A stretch of DNA of 13,305 bases from Conidiobolus incongruus B7586 (Eukaryota; Entomophthoromycota; Entomophthoromycetes; Entomophthorales; Conidiobolaceae): NCBI GenBank assembly GCA_000697335.1, contig JNEM01006140.1, positions 1-13,305 of the forward strand, in the 5' to 3' direction. This document shows positions 1 through 10,654 of this stretch, piece by piece. A program made the translations under genes and the position numbers. Numbering within the stretch: the stretch's first letter is position 1; the number at the start of each line of letters is the position of its first letter. The notes beneath the pieces were generated by a model. It had not been told where the DNA came from, searched no databases, and saw only the letters and a program-made list of their open reading frames with translations.

Positions 1-849
1 TTTTTTTATAAATTTATTTAAATTTAAATAACTAAGTATATAAAACATATTATTTCAAAATAAATTTTATTGAAAAATTATCTTAATACTATTATTTTTT
101 CAATTAAATTATAATTAAATTTATTTAAGACTAATGAAAACCCTTAATTAGGAAGTTGCAATAATAATTACATTGATATATCAAAAAAAATAAAGTCAAA
201 GTCCTAAATTTTAAAAATAATATTATTTCTATCTTTTGAATGAATCTGATGCTTTTTATCCAATTATCAAAGTAATATCATAAATATATGAATAAATAAA
301 ATTAATTATATATTTTGGACCGTTTAGTTTAAATATATTAAACTTTAGTAATATGAACATTATTAATATAATCATTATTTTTATAATGTTTATAACTATA
401 TACACAATTTACTGGAAAAGTAATTTACTCAACAATCCCATTTAAGAATAGATAGAAAAACATTAAAACTGTGATTCAAATAGGAAAGTCATAAATGAAA
501 ATATCAGAGAAATAGTGCAAAGAAGGCCTTAATTTGCCATTACCAGTCTGTGCAGGCTAATTTATATTTTATTCTTTAACTAATTAATATTCAAACATCT
601 GGGTAGTTCATCAACAAAATAGAATTTAACGATTATAATTAAACAAATTGATAATGATATAACAATAGTTCAATCGACTTTTATACTATTCAATTCATTT
701 GGTTTTTGACTCGTGTAATAATTGATAAAATTGTATATATCAATAATTATGATCAACTATACAAAAGAATAATCTTATAAGTTTTCCAATCATTATACCA
801 ATATTATTGATAATTGATTTTTCAATGATTTTCCACAATAGATTTATAT
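1..849. other. AT-rich intergenic spacer
   Basis: This stretch is mostly short runs of A and T with stops in all frames. I see no gene, tRNA or clear repeat array. A slightly less AT-rich patch near 520-565 has no coding character. Several copies of short words such as ATTGATA and its complement occur between about 645 and 820 and can pair into small hairpins, as expected by chance at this composition. Confidence 0.7.
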
Positions 850-1182
850 TGCAAGACTTCAGGAAAGTAGACTTGCAACAAAGATCACATGAATCGTTAA
901 AACGGGCCAAGGACGACTGATGAGATATTTTAAAGGAGCTTTATTAAAACTTCAAGATGTAGGGCTTGGCCCTGATCAAGATGATCCTCGAGCAAATATG
1001 TGTCTAGTGAATATTTTATATTGCGGTTCATCCATTGCCAATGTGTTCAAACTCCAATTTCTGTTATGGTCTGGAATTTTCCATTATGTGTGGATTGATC
1101 CTGATATTTTTAAGTGGATTACATCCGGTATAATGATGGACGGTTAAGGTTGAAAGACGAGCGGACCTCCCGATCCGCAACA
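850..1182. mobile_element. Possible solo-LTR-like fossil or gene relic (GC-richer island)
   Basis: This 333-bp block stands out sharply from its surroundings. Lines inside it are about 37-58% G+C, while a line just downstream (1261-1320) is about 18%. It begins TG and ends CAACA, and ATAT lies directly on both sides (846-849 and 1183-1186), as a 4-bp target duplication would. The last 40 bases are the most GC-rich part. These are traits of a solo long terminal repeat, but no internal region, primer-binding site or polypurine tract is visible, and ATAT flanks are easy to get by chance here. No product can be recognised in any frame, so it is not called as a gene. If it is an LTR it is an old, isolated copy. 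The alternative is a decayed piece of a host gene. Confidence 0.27.
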
Positions 1183-1186
1183 ATAT

Positions 1187-3730
1187 AGCTATATAGAAAT
1201 AAAAATAAACATTCTAAAGAAATAATCTTTTTAAATTTAATACTAAATCAAAAAATATATATGGGTAAAATATTAATATAACAGGAATAATTCCCTTAAT
1301 ATTTGTTATATAATATAGTTTAAAAAATAATCTCTTAAATATTTAATTTCCAATAAGAAATAATTTATTATTAATTTATATAAATATTGAATTTTTTATT
1401 TATACATTACAATTGATTTAATTATATTTGATACTATAAGATTTCTGTAAATATTATGAAATAAGTTGAATTACGTTAGAAGAAAATATATATATATATA
1501 TATATAATCACTAATATTTAAAAAAATGTATTTTTTTGAATAAATAATATATAGTTTTATTATTTGTTTTAAAATTAAAATACAAATTTTTATTTGTCAA
1601 AATAAGTATTAGTAAAATGATATTTTGAAATTTATTGAAACATTAGATTTTGAATTAATTTTATATAATCCTATGTATTTATTTTTTTATTTAAATATTA
1701 ATATTCAAGTTACAGTTTAAAATAAACTTAATTTTATACATACCTTTGATTTAAGTAATAAACATTGTTTTAATTTTTTTAAAAATCCTATAATTCCATT
1801 TTGATTATTGTAAACATATTTATTTACTAATACTTATGACTATCTCCATCAATATCTATTATATATTGATGCTATTTAGCATATTAACCAATATAAGCAA
1901 AGCTTAATTTAGCTCACAGATATATTAATTATGTCATTATTAATTGATCTCTTCCTTGGCACAATATTGAATTTACTATAGATTATTATTACACGTTCTG
2001 AAAAAACTATTGCTCAAATAAAAATTTTATTATATATTATTAATATTAAAAAATAATTATAGTATAATAATTTAATGAAGATATTTCTTAATATCATTAT
2101 ATAGTATTAAATTGTTTTAAGATTTTGAAATGGGTTAATAATTTCAATTCTGTATTTTAGTTAAAATATCTTTAGTTAACTTATCACCAATCAATGCTTT
2201 AGCAAACAATCATAATTATATATTTTTGTTGAAATATAGCTCAGAACTCAATTTTCAAATATAGTAACTCAAGTATTTTTCAATTATCTATTAAATAAAA
2301 AAAGGATTGAAAAATCATTATTTGTTTATAATAGCTATTTAATATATAATTTATAATATTTTAAAATTTCCAATATGTAGTTAATTAATCAAATTTAGAG
2401 TAAATCAAAGCATTTATTATATTTATCACTATAGCTGATGGAGGTTGATTAAATAAAAGTGAATGCAAAAGTGTTGCCTCCTTAAAGCTTTATCAATTAT
2501 TCAGTGAGGATTATTATCTATATAGTATTTTTATTTTAAATAAAAATTGATCATCAGTCTTCATTTTAAGTTTGATAAAGTGATAATGTTCAAAAACAAT
2601 GTTTTTAGTGAAAAAAAATGCTTGAAATTGGAAAAATTTAAATTTAAACAGTTAATAATTAATTATAATGATATTGTATATTGATAGAGCAAATATTATA
2701 GCAAAACAGTAAATAATTTTATCTTGTATACTTTAGTCACTAGACTTAAAAAGTTAAATTGTTATCATTTCATCAAACAAATTTAAGCCTTGCACTGCTA
2801 TCCAAATTCATAAAAATAAATGGGAGAATATATTCTGTTATTAAATTTTTGTGTAAAAAGAGTAGATCCCAAAGTTAATATATTTTATCTTGTATGTCTA
2901 TCATTCATTGTTGTTCAATTTTATGCTCATTAATGTCCTTTAAATTCGATTTTTATGCAAATACGATCATATAAATTTTTTTAATTAGATTAATGAACTT
3001 GGTCTGCTTTTTTGGTTTAAGTTTACTGTTACTTCATTTTTCAATTAATCTCTATCTAAAGTATCATTATAAGGCTATTACTATCATTTATTGCTAGTAT
3101 TTGATACTATTGAACATAATAAATTCCTCCAAATGATACAATAGTTATTATACAAGCATCCGAAATTTTAGTAATTCCTTATATATAGGATATGTTTTCT
3201 GTACCACTATAACAAATTTGTACATTTTGTTCACATTATGTGTGATAATAAATTATATTCGGAATTTACTGATCCTATTATTCAGTATTTCAGGAATTAA
3301 TTAGTCAGATTATTCGTTGGAAAGTATTAAACTGATTTGATTTAAACTTTAACAGAAAATGTGGAGAAAATAGTTGAAAATTTGAATTGAATCAACAATC
3401 CTTTCCTTTATAATAGATTAAAATCATGTTTCAGTTCAATAATACCAATGCAACATATCCTTATTTTTTATCTAATTAGTATCAACATCTAATTTTAATT
3501 AAAATTAAAAATACCCTAATAAAAGCTAATTATTAACCATTCTTTAATTTCAATATTTTTCGATTCATTCTTTCATTGACCATTACTGTATTTTTAATTC
3601 AATATAACACTACCACTTTACAATAAATATTAGTTTATTTCTAATTATCATTTTATTACGTTAAGGGTCCTCAACCACTCTCATAGTACTTTAACATTCA
3701 CTTTTTCTAAGTTTAACTGTGTGAAAAATT
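1187..3730. other. AT-rich intergenic spacer upstream of the HECT ligase gene
   Basis: About 2.5 kb without a supportable gene. Stops are dense in all frames and G+C is low throughout. It contains an AT microsatellite near 1486. The last 200 bases become slightly less AT-rich and should hold the promoter and 5' leader of the ligase gene, but no TATAAA or CCAAT box could be placed with confidence. Confidence 0.65.
1486..1506. repeat. (AT)n microsatellite
   Basis: An uninterrupted alternating A/T run of 21 bases. It is self-complementary and could extrude as a hairpin, but it is common in DNA of this composition. Confidence 0.9.
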
Positions 3731-6612
3731 ATGACCATAAGTCACAATACCCTAAACTCGAGTTCAAGTTCTTTTAGCCCTATATCTAATATTAACAGCC
3801 CGAATTCTACAGTTTCTCGACCTTCTCCATCAACACCAATCCCACCTAGAAATTCTCAACTTTCAAGGATTAATCGACCAAATTCTCCTCCAGAATATTA
3901 TTCTTCAATATCAACTGCCCAAAACACTGAAAACCACATATCTCAGTAAGTTAATTTAGCTAGTATATAAATCTATGTTATTTTATTTTATTTCTTTATA
4001 TCAATATATATATTATTAAAGAGATATATAATAGCTTAAATTATTTTTTTACTGTATCTAACATTAATTTATTTATTAGGTCCCTGAATGATTTACCGCT
4101 TCCTAATACAAATAACCCTCGACCTCGTACTGGTTCAAGTCTAGAAGAACCCACTCGACCTAACCCTTCATTATCATCTCTTCTCAATCCAATTCCTTTA
4201 TCCAATTCGCCCAATTCGCTTCGTAATAGACCTTCTTCCAGTGTTTTACTGAACACACAATCAAATCCTGAAAATTTATTAAGCTTATACTATAGACAAA
4301 TAATATTTGGTTGCCAGTATAATGAGATTTCCCGTGAACATGGTAACACTTGTACTGGAAGCTTTTGCCGAAGTAACCCTAATTTTTTACCAAGAGACAC
4401 ACGTGACGCTTTTCAACTCGCTCATACTCTTGCAAATAACGGAAGAGGTATGCTATGTAGGGGAACTTTGTGCAATTATTGGAGATCTCTACAAACCTCT
4501 GCCAGTCCACAGTCGCAACAATCTAATTTTCCTGAATATAATAATACAACAAATGAACCCGGAAAACGAACTAGACAAAAGCGAAAGAGTAGCTTACCTT
4601 TAGCTTCAGGAGCCCCTCTTTCTTCCACTTCATACAAACCTCTTTCAGATAACTTTTCCCAATTATCTTCCCTTAATATGGAACAATTAATTCACTTAAA
4701 CCAAGAAAGTCAAAGAAATAATGATCCAGAAAAATTTGCAACAATGATTTATACAGTATTTAGTAGATTGGAGCTACTTTCCAAATCTTTTTGCCAAAGA
4801 GATCCAGTTTATGCAGCGTTTTGTCCAGTTGATTTAGATGAAGTCAAATTAGGATACCAATATATTTTGTATCAATGTCCCAGTGTTGTTAATGCAGCAA
4901 TGATGTCAGGAATTTCACATTTGCTTTTAAATATTATGTCAACAAATGAGCCTATATTACCATATCAGCTACCAGCTCTCTTAATTATACTTCTCAATCC
5001 ATCCTTGAATGAGCAAACAAGTCATCTCGATATATTACCTAGGCTATGTCATGTCCTTGCAACTCTCCCGGACCCAGGTAGACTTGCCATTGGAGTTTAT
5101 CTTTGTATGCATCGTCCAAATGATCAAGGAAATGTAAGAAAAACTCACGACTTTCGCTATTGTTTAGAAGTGTTTCAAAATTTTATCACAGCCAGACTTA
5201 CTACGGCCCAACGCAGCTCAAATAGTAATGCACCTCGAGCTAATACTCCTAATAGAGATGAACATGTCATGAAAGCTACCGTTTGTTTAAGCATTTTATA
5301 CACTGTTAATCAGAAATACCATCTAGTTGATTATAAGGAATTTTATAATGCCAAACTAAACGAAACAATTGAAATTAAAGAAGACTATCCTCGGTATAAA
5401 TCTCAAGAAGGTTTTTCATTTTGCAACTATGCTTTCATTCTTAATCCACATACCAAAAGCGATATTCTCAAAGTGGAGAGCATGGTCCAAATGCGTAGTG
5501 AACTTCAAGATGCTTTCTTTAGAGCCATGTTTGTTGGAATGAATAGCCCTTATCTCGTATTAGAAGTCCGAAGAGAGCACTTAATTCGGGATGCGTTGTT
5601 CCAATTGGTGAACAAAGCTAGTCAAGAGCTGAAAAAACAACTTAGAGTTCAGTTCACAGGTGAAGAAGGGGTTGATGAAGGAGGAGTTCAGAAAGAATTT
5701 TTTCAATTATTAATTAGAGATTTGTTTGAACCACAGTATGGCATGTTTAAAAGATATGAGGATACTAGAAGATGTTGGTTTGTATCTAATCCAAATGAGG
5801 AAGATTCTCAATCTTTAGATGAATTCAAGCTAGTTGGTCGCCTGATAGGTTTAGCTATTTATAACTCTGTTATACTTGATTTACATTTCCCCTTAGCCTT
5901 ATACAAAAAACTTTTAAATCACCCCGTTACCTTGAAAGATTTAGAAGAGCTTGATCAGCCCCTCGCACAGGGATTGAAAGGATTACTTGAATTTGAAGGT
6001 GATGTGGAATCAGTTTACAGTTGGACGTTTCAAATCGAATATGAGGTATTTGGTCAGCGTCATCATTATGATCTTATTCCCAATGGCGATAATGTCCCCT
6101 TGACGAATCAGAATAGGAAGCAATTTGTAGATTTGTATGTAGATTTTGTGTTAAATAAGAGTATTGAAAAGCAGTTTGAAGCATTTAAAGAAGGATTTGA
6201 TCATGTATGCGCTAATACCGTAATTAAATTGTTCCGACCAGAAGAGGTAGAGCTTATGGTATGCGGTAGTTCTGAACTTGATTTCGAGGCTTTAGAAAAA
6301 GTAACCCACTATGATGGAGGATTTACTCCTGATTCACCTGTTATTAAATACTTCTGGCAAACTGTTCATCAGTTTTCACTGGAACAGAAGCGAAAACTCT
6401 TATTCTTTGCAACCGGTAGTGACCGAGTTCCCATGGGAGGATTGGGAAAATTACAATTTGTTATTGCTAAGAATGGGCCAGATTCAGATAGACTTCCCAC
6501 TAGTCATACTTGTTTCAATGTATTATTATTACCTGAATATCGTGATATTGAAAAGCTGAAAAGCAGATTACTAACAGCAATTGAAAATTCTGTTGGTTTT
6601 GGTATGATTTGA
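3731..6612 (+). CDS. UBE3A: UBE3A/Hul4-type HECT E3 ubiquitin ligase with AZUL zinc finger (2 exons, 915 aa)
   Basis: The exons are 3731-3945 and 4080-6612. The protein accepts ubiquitin from an E2 onto a cysteine and passes it to substrate lysines. Residues 1-132 are Ser/Pro/Asn-rich and look disordered. Residues 138-200 form an AZUL zinc finger with cysteines C150, C163, C168 and C198, the motif YRQIIFGC, and FCRSNPNF. A basic patch, KRTRQKRK (234-241), may be a nuclear signal. The helical middle part contains a stretch like that before the HECT domain of human UBE3A. The HECT domain covers about 565-915: GEEGVDEGGVQKEFF, FRPEEVELMVCGS, HYDGGFTPDS, and TSHTCFNVLLLPEY with catalytic C883. 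C883 lies 33 residues from the end, as in human UBE3A, and the terminus GFGMI keeps the -4 Phe. Without the intron the AZUL finger could not be joined to the N-terminal exon. In human UBE3A, AZUL binds the proteasome subunit Rpn10/PSMD4; the same role here is inference. The start is the first ATG of the open exon; an additional 5' exon cannot be excluded. Confidence 0.95.
3946..4079 (+). other. Intron 1 of the HECT ligase gene (134 nt)
   Basis: The donor is GTAAGT at 3946 and the acceptor ATTAG ends at 4079. A CTAAC branch motif at 4058-4062 puts the branch adenosine 18 nt before the acceptor. Splicing splits a Gln codon (CA|G) and joins the Ser/Pro-rich N-terminal exon in frame to the exon carrying AZUL and HECT. 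Confidence 0.9.
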
Positions 6613-6865
6613 TTTAATTCCTCAGATAGAAAAATTAAATGTTATTTAATAATATTTTTTTTTGTTTTCAATAAATATATCAATTGAATAGAAAGATCTA
6701 CTTTCAATTATTCTTCACCATTTATAAAATATAAATATTATAATATTATATCAGAAATATTAAATTTTATCTACATCAAATAGGAATATTGAAAAAAAGG
6801 ATATATTTAATTAAGTGAAAATAGAAAAGGTATTAGTTTGATTAGTTTAAATATTTATAAATTAT
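6613..6865. other. Convergent intergenic region between the ligase and uL4m genes
   Basis: The two genes face each other with 253 bp between stop codons, so both 3' UTRs and poly(A) sites must lie or overlap here. The + strand has a T-run and AATAAA just after the ligase stop. I found no AATAAA for the minus-strand gene; its signal must be a variant or lie inside the other transcript. Confidence 0.75.
6670..6675 (+). promoter_or_regulatory. Candidate poly(A) signal AATAAA for the HECT ligase mRNA
   Basis: An exact AATAAA starts 58 nt after the TGA stop, right after a T-rich run. The position fits a 3'-end signal, but A/T hexamers are frequent here. Confidence 0.45.
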
Positions 6866-7901
6866 CTATTCAGTGGATAAAAGATATTCAAAGTGAGCTA
6901 ATGCGCTCAAATCCAAGATTAAATTATGGTGCAACATCATTTGGTAGAGCTTGGGAGTATAAAGATCTCCAATCATAAATTTTTCGATATTCTTTGAAGC
7001 AAGCTGAAGGTTTTCGTTTTGTTCACCGACAATCACATATGAGTTATTCCAGTTGTGGGCATTAAGAATGGCAGCCAAATCTTTGGTTTTAGGAGAGTTT
7101 GGAAGGATTTTATCAACGATAATTAATTGGTTCTGAGCATATTTGGTTGATAAAATAGAGCGAAGAGCGTGGTGAAGTACTTTGACTTGAAGATCAGTAG
7201 AATGATCTCTGGGTTTAGGGGGGAAAGCTCTACCACCTCCACGGAAGTGAGGAGCTCTTAAAGAGCCAACACGAGCTTTACCTCTCTTTTTTTGGGGGAA
7301 AGCTTTTTTGCCGGTACCTGAGACTTCGGCACGGGTTTTAGCGGATTGGGTACCCTGACGAAGTCCGTCTCTTTCAAAAACAACAGCACGATGAATCAAA
7401 TCCCTTCTCAAGGGAGCTCCAAATACTTGAGCGCTGATGTTGAGAAGATCTAATGGCTCGTTAGTTTTGAAATCTTTCAACCAAGCTTGCACATGTTTAG
7501 GGAAAGGAGAGGCAACTAAATTATTGAATTAAATTGTGAGATCTACAATAAATATAATAATTTGTACCTTTGGCTTGAACAAGTGGGCTTACAGGTGCAA
7601 CATCTAAATACTTGAATTAGTTTAGAAAATTAAATGAAAAAGAAGAGTTACATTTGGGCTCATAATGTTGTCTTGGTTTAACAGTATCAATAAAATTAAT
7701 TTCTTTATAAATATCAGAAGGTGTGATTACTGAAGGGGTTTCTGGAACGAGCACTTTGGGTGTTTCAACATTGAAAATCTTGGAAGAAGTACTAATACTT
7801 CTAGTTAAAGTAGCATATGGAGATCTCAATAACTAAATATATAATACTATAAGAAAATGATCTATTAAAATAAATTCAGTATAATTATTTACCTTAAACA
7901 T
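6866..7901 (-). CDS. MRPL4: Mitochondrial large-subunit ribosomal protein uL4m (4 exons, 291 aa)
   Basis: In order of the minus strand the exons are 7901-7893, 7832-7652, 7603-7568 and 7515-6866, with stop TAG. The product is the mitochondrial counterpart of bacterial L4 (yeast Yml6), which binds 23S-type rRNA and lines the polypeptide exit tunnel with its long loop. The family hallmark is at residues 128-179: RQGTQSAKTRAEVSGTGKK, then an Arg/Lys-rich stretch, then RGGGRAFPPKPRD. The C-terminal part keeps the L4 globular fold, with a LIIVDKI strand and a YVIVGE strand. Residues 1-25 have K3, R6, R14 and K21 and no acidic residue, as in a mitochondrial presequence; RSI|ST around residue 16 resembles a processing site (inference). 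Length matches yeast and human relatives (about 290-310). The start is fixed: exon 2 has no Met, and an in-frame TAG sits just before it inside intron 1, so the ATG must come from the 9-nt exon. Confidence 0.95.
7516..7567 (-). other. Intron 3 of the uL4m gene (52 nt)
   Basis: On the minus strand it runs from GTACAA to AATTTAG. Removal joins ...QAK to VASPFPKH through a split Val codon (G|TT). Its length is not a multiple of three, so splicing is required to keep frame. The donor is weaker than the usual GTAAGT. Confidence 0.85.
7604..7651 (-). other. Intron 2 of the uL4m gene (48 nt)
   Basis: On the minus strand it runs from GTAACT to GTATTTAG, with a CTAAT branch-like motif before the acceptor. 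It splits a Tyr codon (T|AT). Length is a multiple of three, but retention would reach an in-frame TAA, so it must be removed for full-length protein. Confidence 0.85.
7833..7892 (-). other. Intron 1 of the uL4m gene (60 nt)
   Basis: On the minus strand it runs from GTAAAT to ATATTTAG. It follows the 9-nt coding exon ATGTTTAAG in phase 0. Two earlier AG sites in the intron would both lead into stops, so the last one is the only productive acceptor. Confidence 0.8.
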
Positions 7902-10454
7902 TATAAATATGAGAGATCAAAAATCTAGCAAAAAAGGAAAATTAGAATATATTAATTTTGATAAAATATACAGTGATATTGAATGATTATGTTCGAAAAT
8001 TGTTCAAAAATATTTTTTATTAAAAAATATAAATATAATAAATTATCTTTTACTTACAAATATTTAAATTATAGTTGATTAAATATTGAATTTTGAAGAT
8101 AAAATTATTTGTTTGGAAAAAAGTAAATATCAAATTATGGGATCAATCAAGATTAGAATTTCATACTTTCCTATTGCTGATTATTCTCAAGTTGAAAATA
8201 TTTTTATATTCATCATTATGTGAGATAAATTTGAATAAAAATAAAAGCACCTTAGAAAAATTTTTGATTTTGATTATTTATAATATAATTATTGAATTGC
8301 ACTAATTTTTTTACGTCAAGTTAATTCAAAAAAATTTTAAAATTTGATCAAATAAATTTTTATAATGATAATAGTGAATGTAATATAATATAATAAAGAT
8401 ATCAATTAATTTTATAAAAAATTAAAAGTTATATAATTAAGGAAAGTTCGTGAAAATATAGTGATATTTATAATATTAAGTATGATTAAGAACAGAATAA
8501 ATATAATACTGTTTATTCCATTCAGATATTTAAAAGTTTTCTTTTTATGTAGCATTTTTATATTTCAAGGACAAATTTAATATGAAAGATATTATCTTCA
8601 ATTTGAATAGATTGATTTAGAATTGCATGTGAACTTTATGTAAAATATCCATTACCAAAATAATTTGCATTTAAATTATAAAATTATGACTCTTTGTTGA
8701 TACTTTTAATATGGAATGACCTCCATGATAATATATTCAATGGAGTATTATAATAAATTAAATCTTATATTATTGAATGTTGATACAATATTTAATAACG
8801 AATTGTTAAATATTTAGTATAATTTATGAATTAATTTTAAAATGACAATAGTGCAGAAAAATTTTGTTTTTATGATAAAATTCTTTTGAAACATATGAAG
8901 CGTATAGTATTTGATTAATAGAACTTAATATATATATATGAAATCAATATGATCCAATTTAATCTAATTTTGTAAAATATGGATCATCTTATGAAATTAT
9001 ATATATTCTACTAAATACATGATATAATATATTTATTTTATAGAATATTTGAATAATATAATAAGTTCAATGTTTATGGATAGTTTAATTGAGAATAATA
9101 TTAAGATAGGAATATATTGATCAAACAGGAATATTAAAATAAAAGATTAATATAATGTACAAAAACTATATTAATTTATTTGTGTATAATATGAGTAGGC
9201 AAAGGAATTAACATTGAAAAATTTTATATTAGTTTTTTTATATACTAATCAGAACTAAAGTTGAACTTCAAGTGAACTAGAGCGGATATTTCCTTTTTTA
9301 TACAGTTTGACTCTATTTGCAAATATTTATAAATATAATTAAAATTTAATTTAACTTGAATTTTCAACTAACAAATAATCACTGAAAATGATGATGTGTT
9401 ATACCAAATTCAATTCAATCAAGCCAAAATAAATTTTTAATTAATTTAAATCATGTAAAGAATTTTCAGGATTCTTAAAATTCAAAATATTGCAATATAT
9501 AATATTTGGATAAAGTTCCTGATTTATGATTACAAATAGTTTTTAAACAATTATGCTTCTCTAAAAACATAATATTCTATCTAAACATCGTGTTCTAGAT
9601 TATTATCTTGTTGTTTACTAAATGTATCACTTATGGAATCTAATTACTTTTTTTAATTAATAATATATTTATAATTGATTGAAAAGAATAGAAAAATATA
9701 TAATTTCTTAAATGCATATAATCGTATTAAGATATATTAGGCTATTTGGATAAATTGTCATACAGTGAATTCAGGCAGTTATTTTTTAATATATACAAAT
9801 AAATCCTTTAGAATTGTGCTATATTGTTTTTGAATATCAAATATTAAAATTGTATTTATGCATATTATTAACCATTTTATGATTGAAAAAGAAAGTTTAT
9901 TTGAAGTAATAATTAAAATATTTATGTACCTTAATTGATTATGATAAATCTCATAATTTCTTTTTTTTAGTTTTAAAAAATTTCTTATTTAAAATGTATT
10001 TTTAATTGATATTATATTAAAAATAGACTTATTATATTTATTAAACTAGTGATTCTTTTATAGATGGTTCAATCAAGTGCAAAAGTAGTAAATATCAAAA
10101 ATAATATTTCATCATAACATCGCCTTTGAGATAGATATTGAATACTGAATTGAATTCAAAAGCTGAACTATTTTTGATGATGTAAATGAGTTTAAAATCG
10201 TAAATGACATTTATTATCACGTATAGTTTCAACTAATTTAATTAATCCCTAAAACTTAATTTATATCACTCAAATAATTCAAATTGTGAAAAATTAAATA
10301 TATTGAATATAAATTAACAATTGAGATATAATACCGATAAATGAATATATATAACCACAGCTCTATGGTAGCGTAGGTTTCAAATATCTAAATCATCTAA
10401 AATATTATATTTCGATATTTTGCGTATACTATACTATAAATATTTTCAAATAGG
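7902..10454. other. AT-rich intergenic spacer
   Basis: About 2.55 kb without a supportable gene. It must contain the promoter of the uL4m gene at its left end. Composition is low in G+C throughout, with a slightly less AT-rich patch around 10060-10200 that shows no coding frame, tRNA boxes or C/D-box pattern. An open frame at 8093-8305 encodes a Lys/Ile/Leu/Asn-rich string typical of chance translation of AT-rich DNA. Confidence 0.65.
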
Positions 10455-10456
10455 AA

Positions 10457-10464
10457 TATAAAAA
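10457..10464 (+). promoter_or_regulatory. Upstream TATA-like box
   Basis: TATAAAAA about 200 bp before the ATG of the regulator gene. It lies 99 bp upstream of a second, better placed TATA-like box and may serve an alternative start, or be chance. Confidence 0.25.
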
Positions 10465-10510
10465 GGAGGTCACATTATTGAATAATAATAGGGATGTGAG
10501 ATTTGGATCG

Positions 10511-10525
10511 GCCAATCAATTTGGC
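10511..10525 (+). promoter_or_regulatory. Inverted repeat GCCAA-N5-TTGGC containing a CCAAT box
   Basis: Perfect 5-bp arms separated by 5 bp. The left arm overlaps CCAAT at 10512-10516, the target of the fungal HAP/CBF complex. It sits 40 bp before the TATAAAAG box and about 140 bp before the ATG, a typical place for an activator site. The symmetry would also suit a dimeric regulator. Function is inferred. Confidence 0.4.
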
Positions 10526-10552
10526 TTCATTAACTGGTTTGTAACAGATTCT

Positions 10553-10569
10553 CGATATAAAAGATATCG
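10553..10569 (+). promoter_or_regulatory. TATA-like box inside inverted repeat CGATAT-N5-ATATCG
   Basis: TATAAAAG at 10556-10563 lies about 100 bp upstream of the regulator ATG, suiting a core promoter. It is embedded in a perfect inverted repeat with 6-bp arms and a 5-bp spacer. A protein binding the repeat would compete with TBP; that is speculation from layout. Confidence 0.45.
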
Positions 10570-10654
10570 GGTCCCATCTTTGCTGATGATTCCCTATCAC
10601 TAGACATTCATTTGAAACTCCTCATAAGTATATACATTTCCAATAATCATTCAT

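Noticed and set aside
719-750. Pairing ATTGATA / TATCAAT words that could form a hairpin.
   Set aside because: The stem is only 7 bp and all A/T-rich; such pairings are common by chance at this base composition.
1024-1034. GGTTCATCC, reminiscent of a tRNA B box.
   Set aside because: It lacks the invariant A after TTCR, has no matching A box at the right distance and no cloverleaf can be drawn.
920-1147. A 75-codon open frame in the GC-richer island.
   Set aside because: The translation resembles no family I know, and the island as a whole has no consistent coding signal. It is described as part of the possible fossil element instead.
4041-4603. Open frames on both strands overlapping the second exon of the ligase gene.
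   Set aside because: They are shadows of the AZUL-coding exon, which is explained fully by the spliced + strand frame.
8093-8305. A 70-codon open frame rich in Lys, Ile, Leu and Asn.
   Set aside because: Composition is what AT-rich non-coding DNA yields by chance. No domain, no ATG at its start, no promoter or neighbouring exon supports it.
10583-10618. CTGATGA followed by GAAAC, resembling a hammerhead ribozyme core.
   Set aside because: The bases just after CTGATGA and just before GAAAC are T/T pairs that cannot form stem II, and no flanking helices are visible.
10030-10654. Search for a Cys-rich exon encoding a zinc cluster for the regulator.
   Set aside because: No frame contains the closely spaced TGT/TGC codons required, so no upstream exon is proposed within this stretch.
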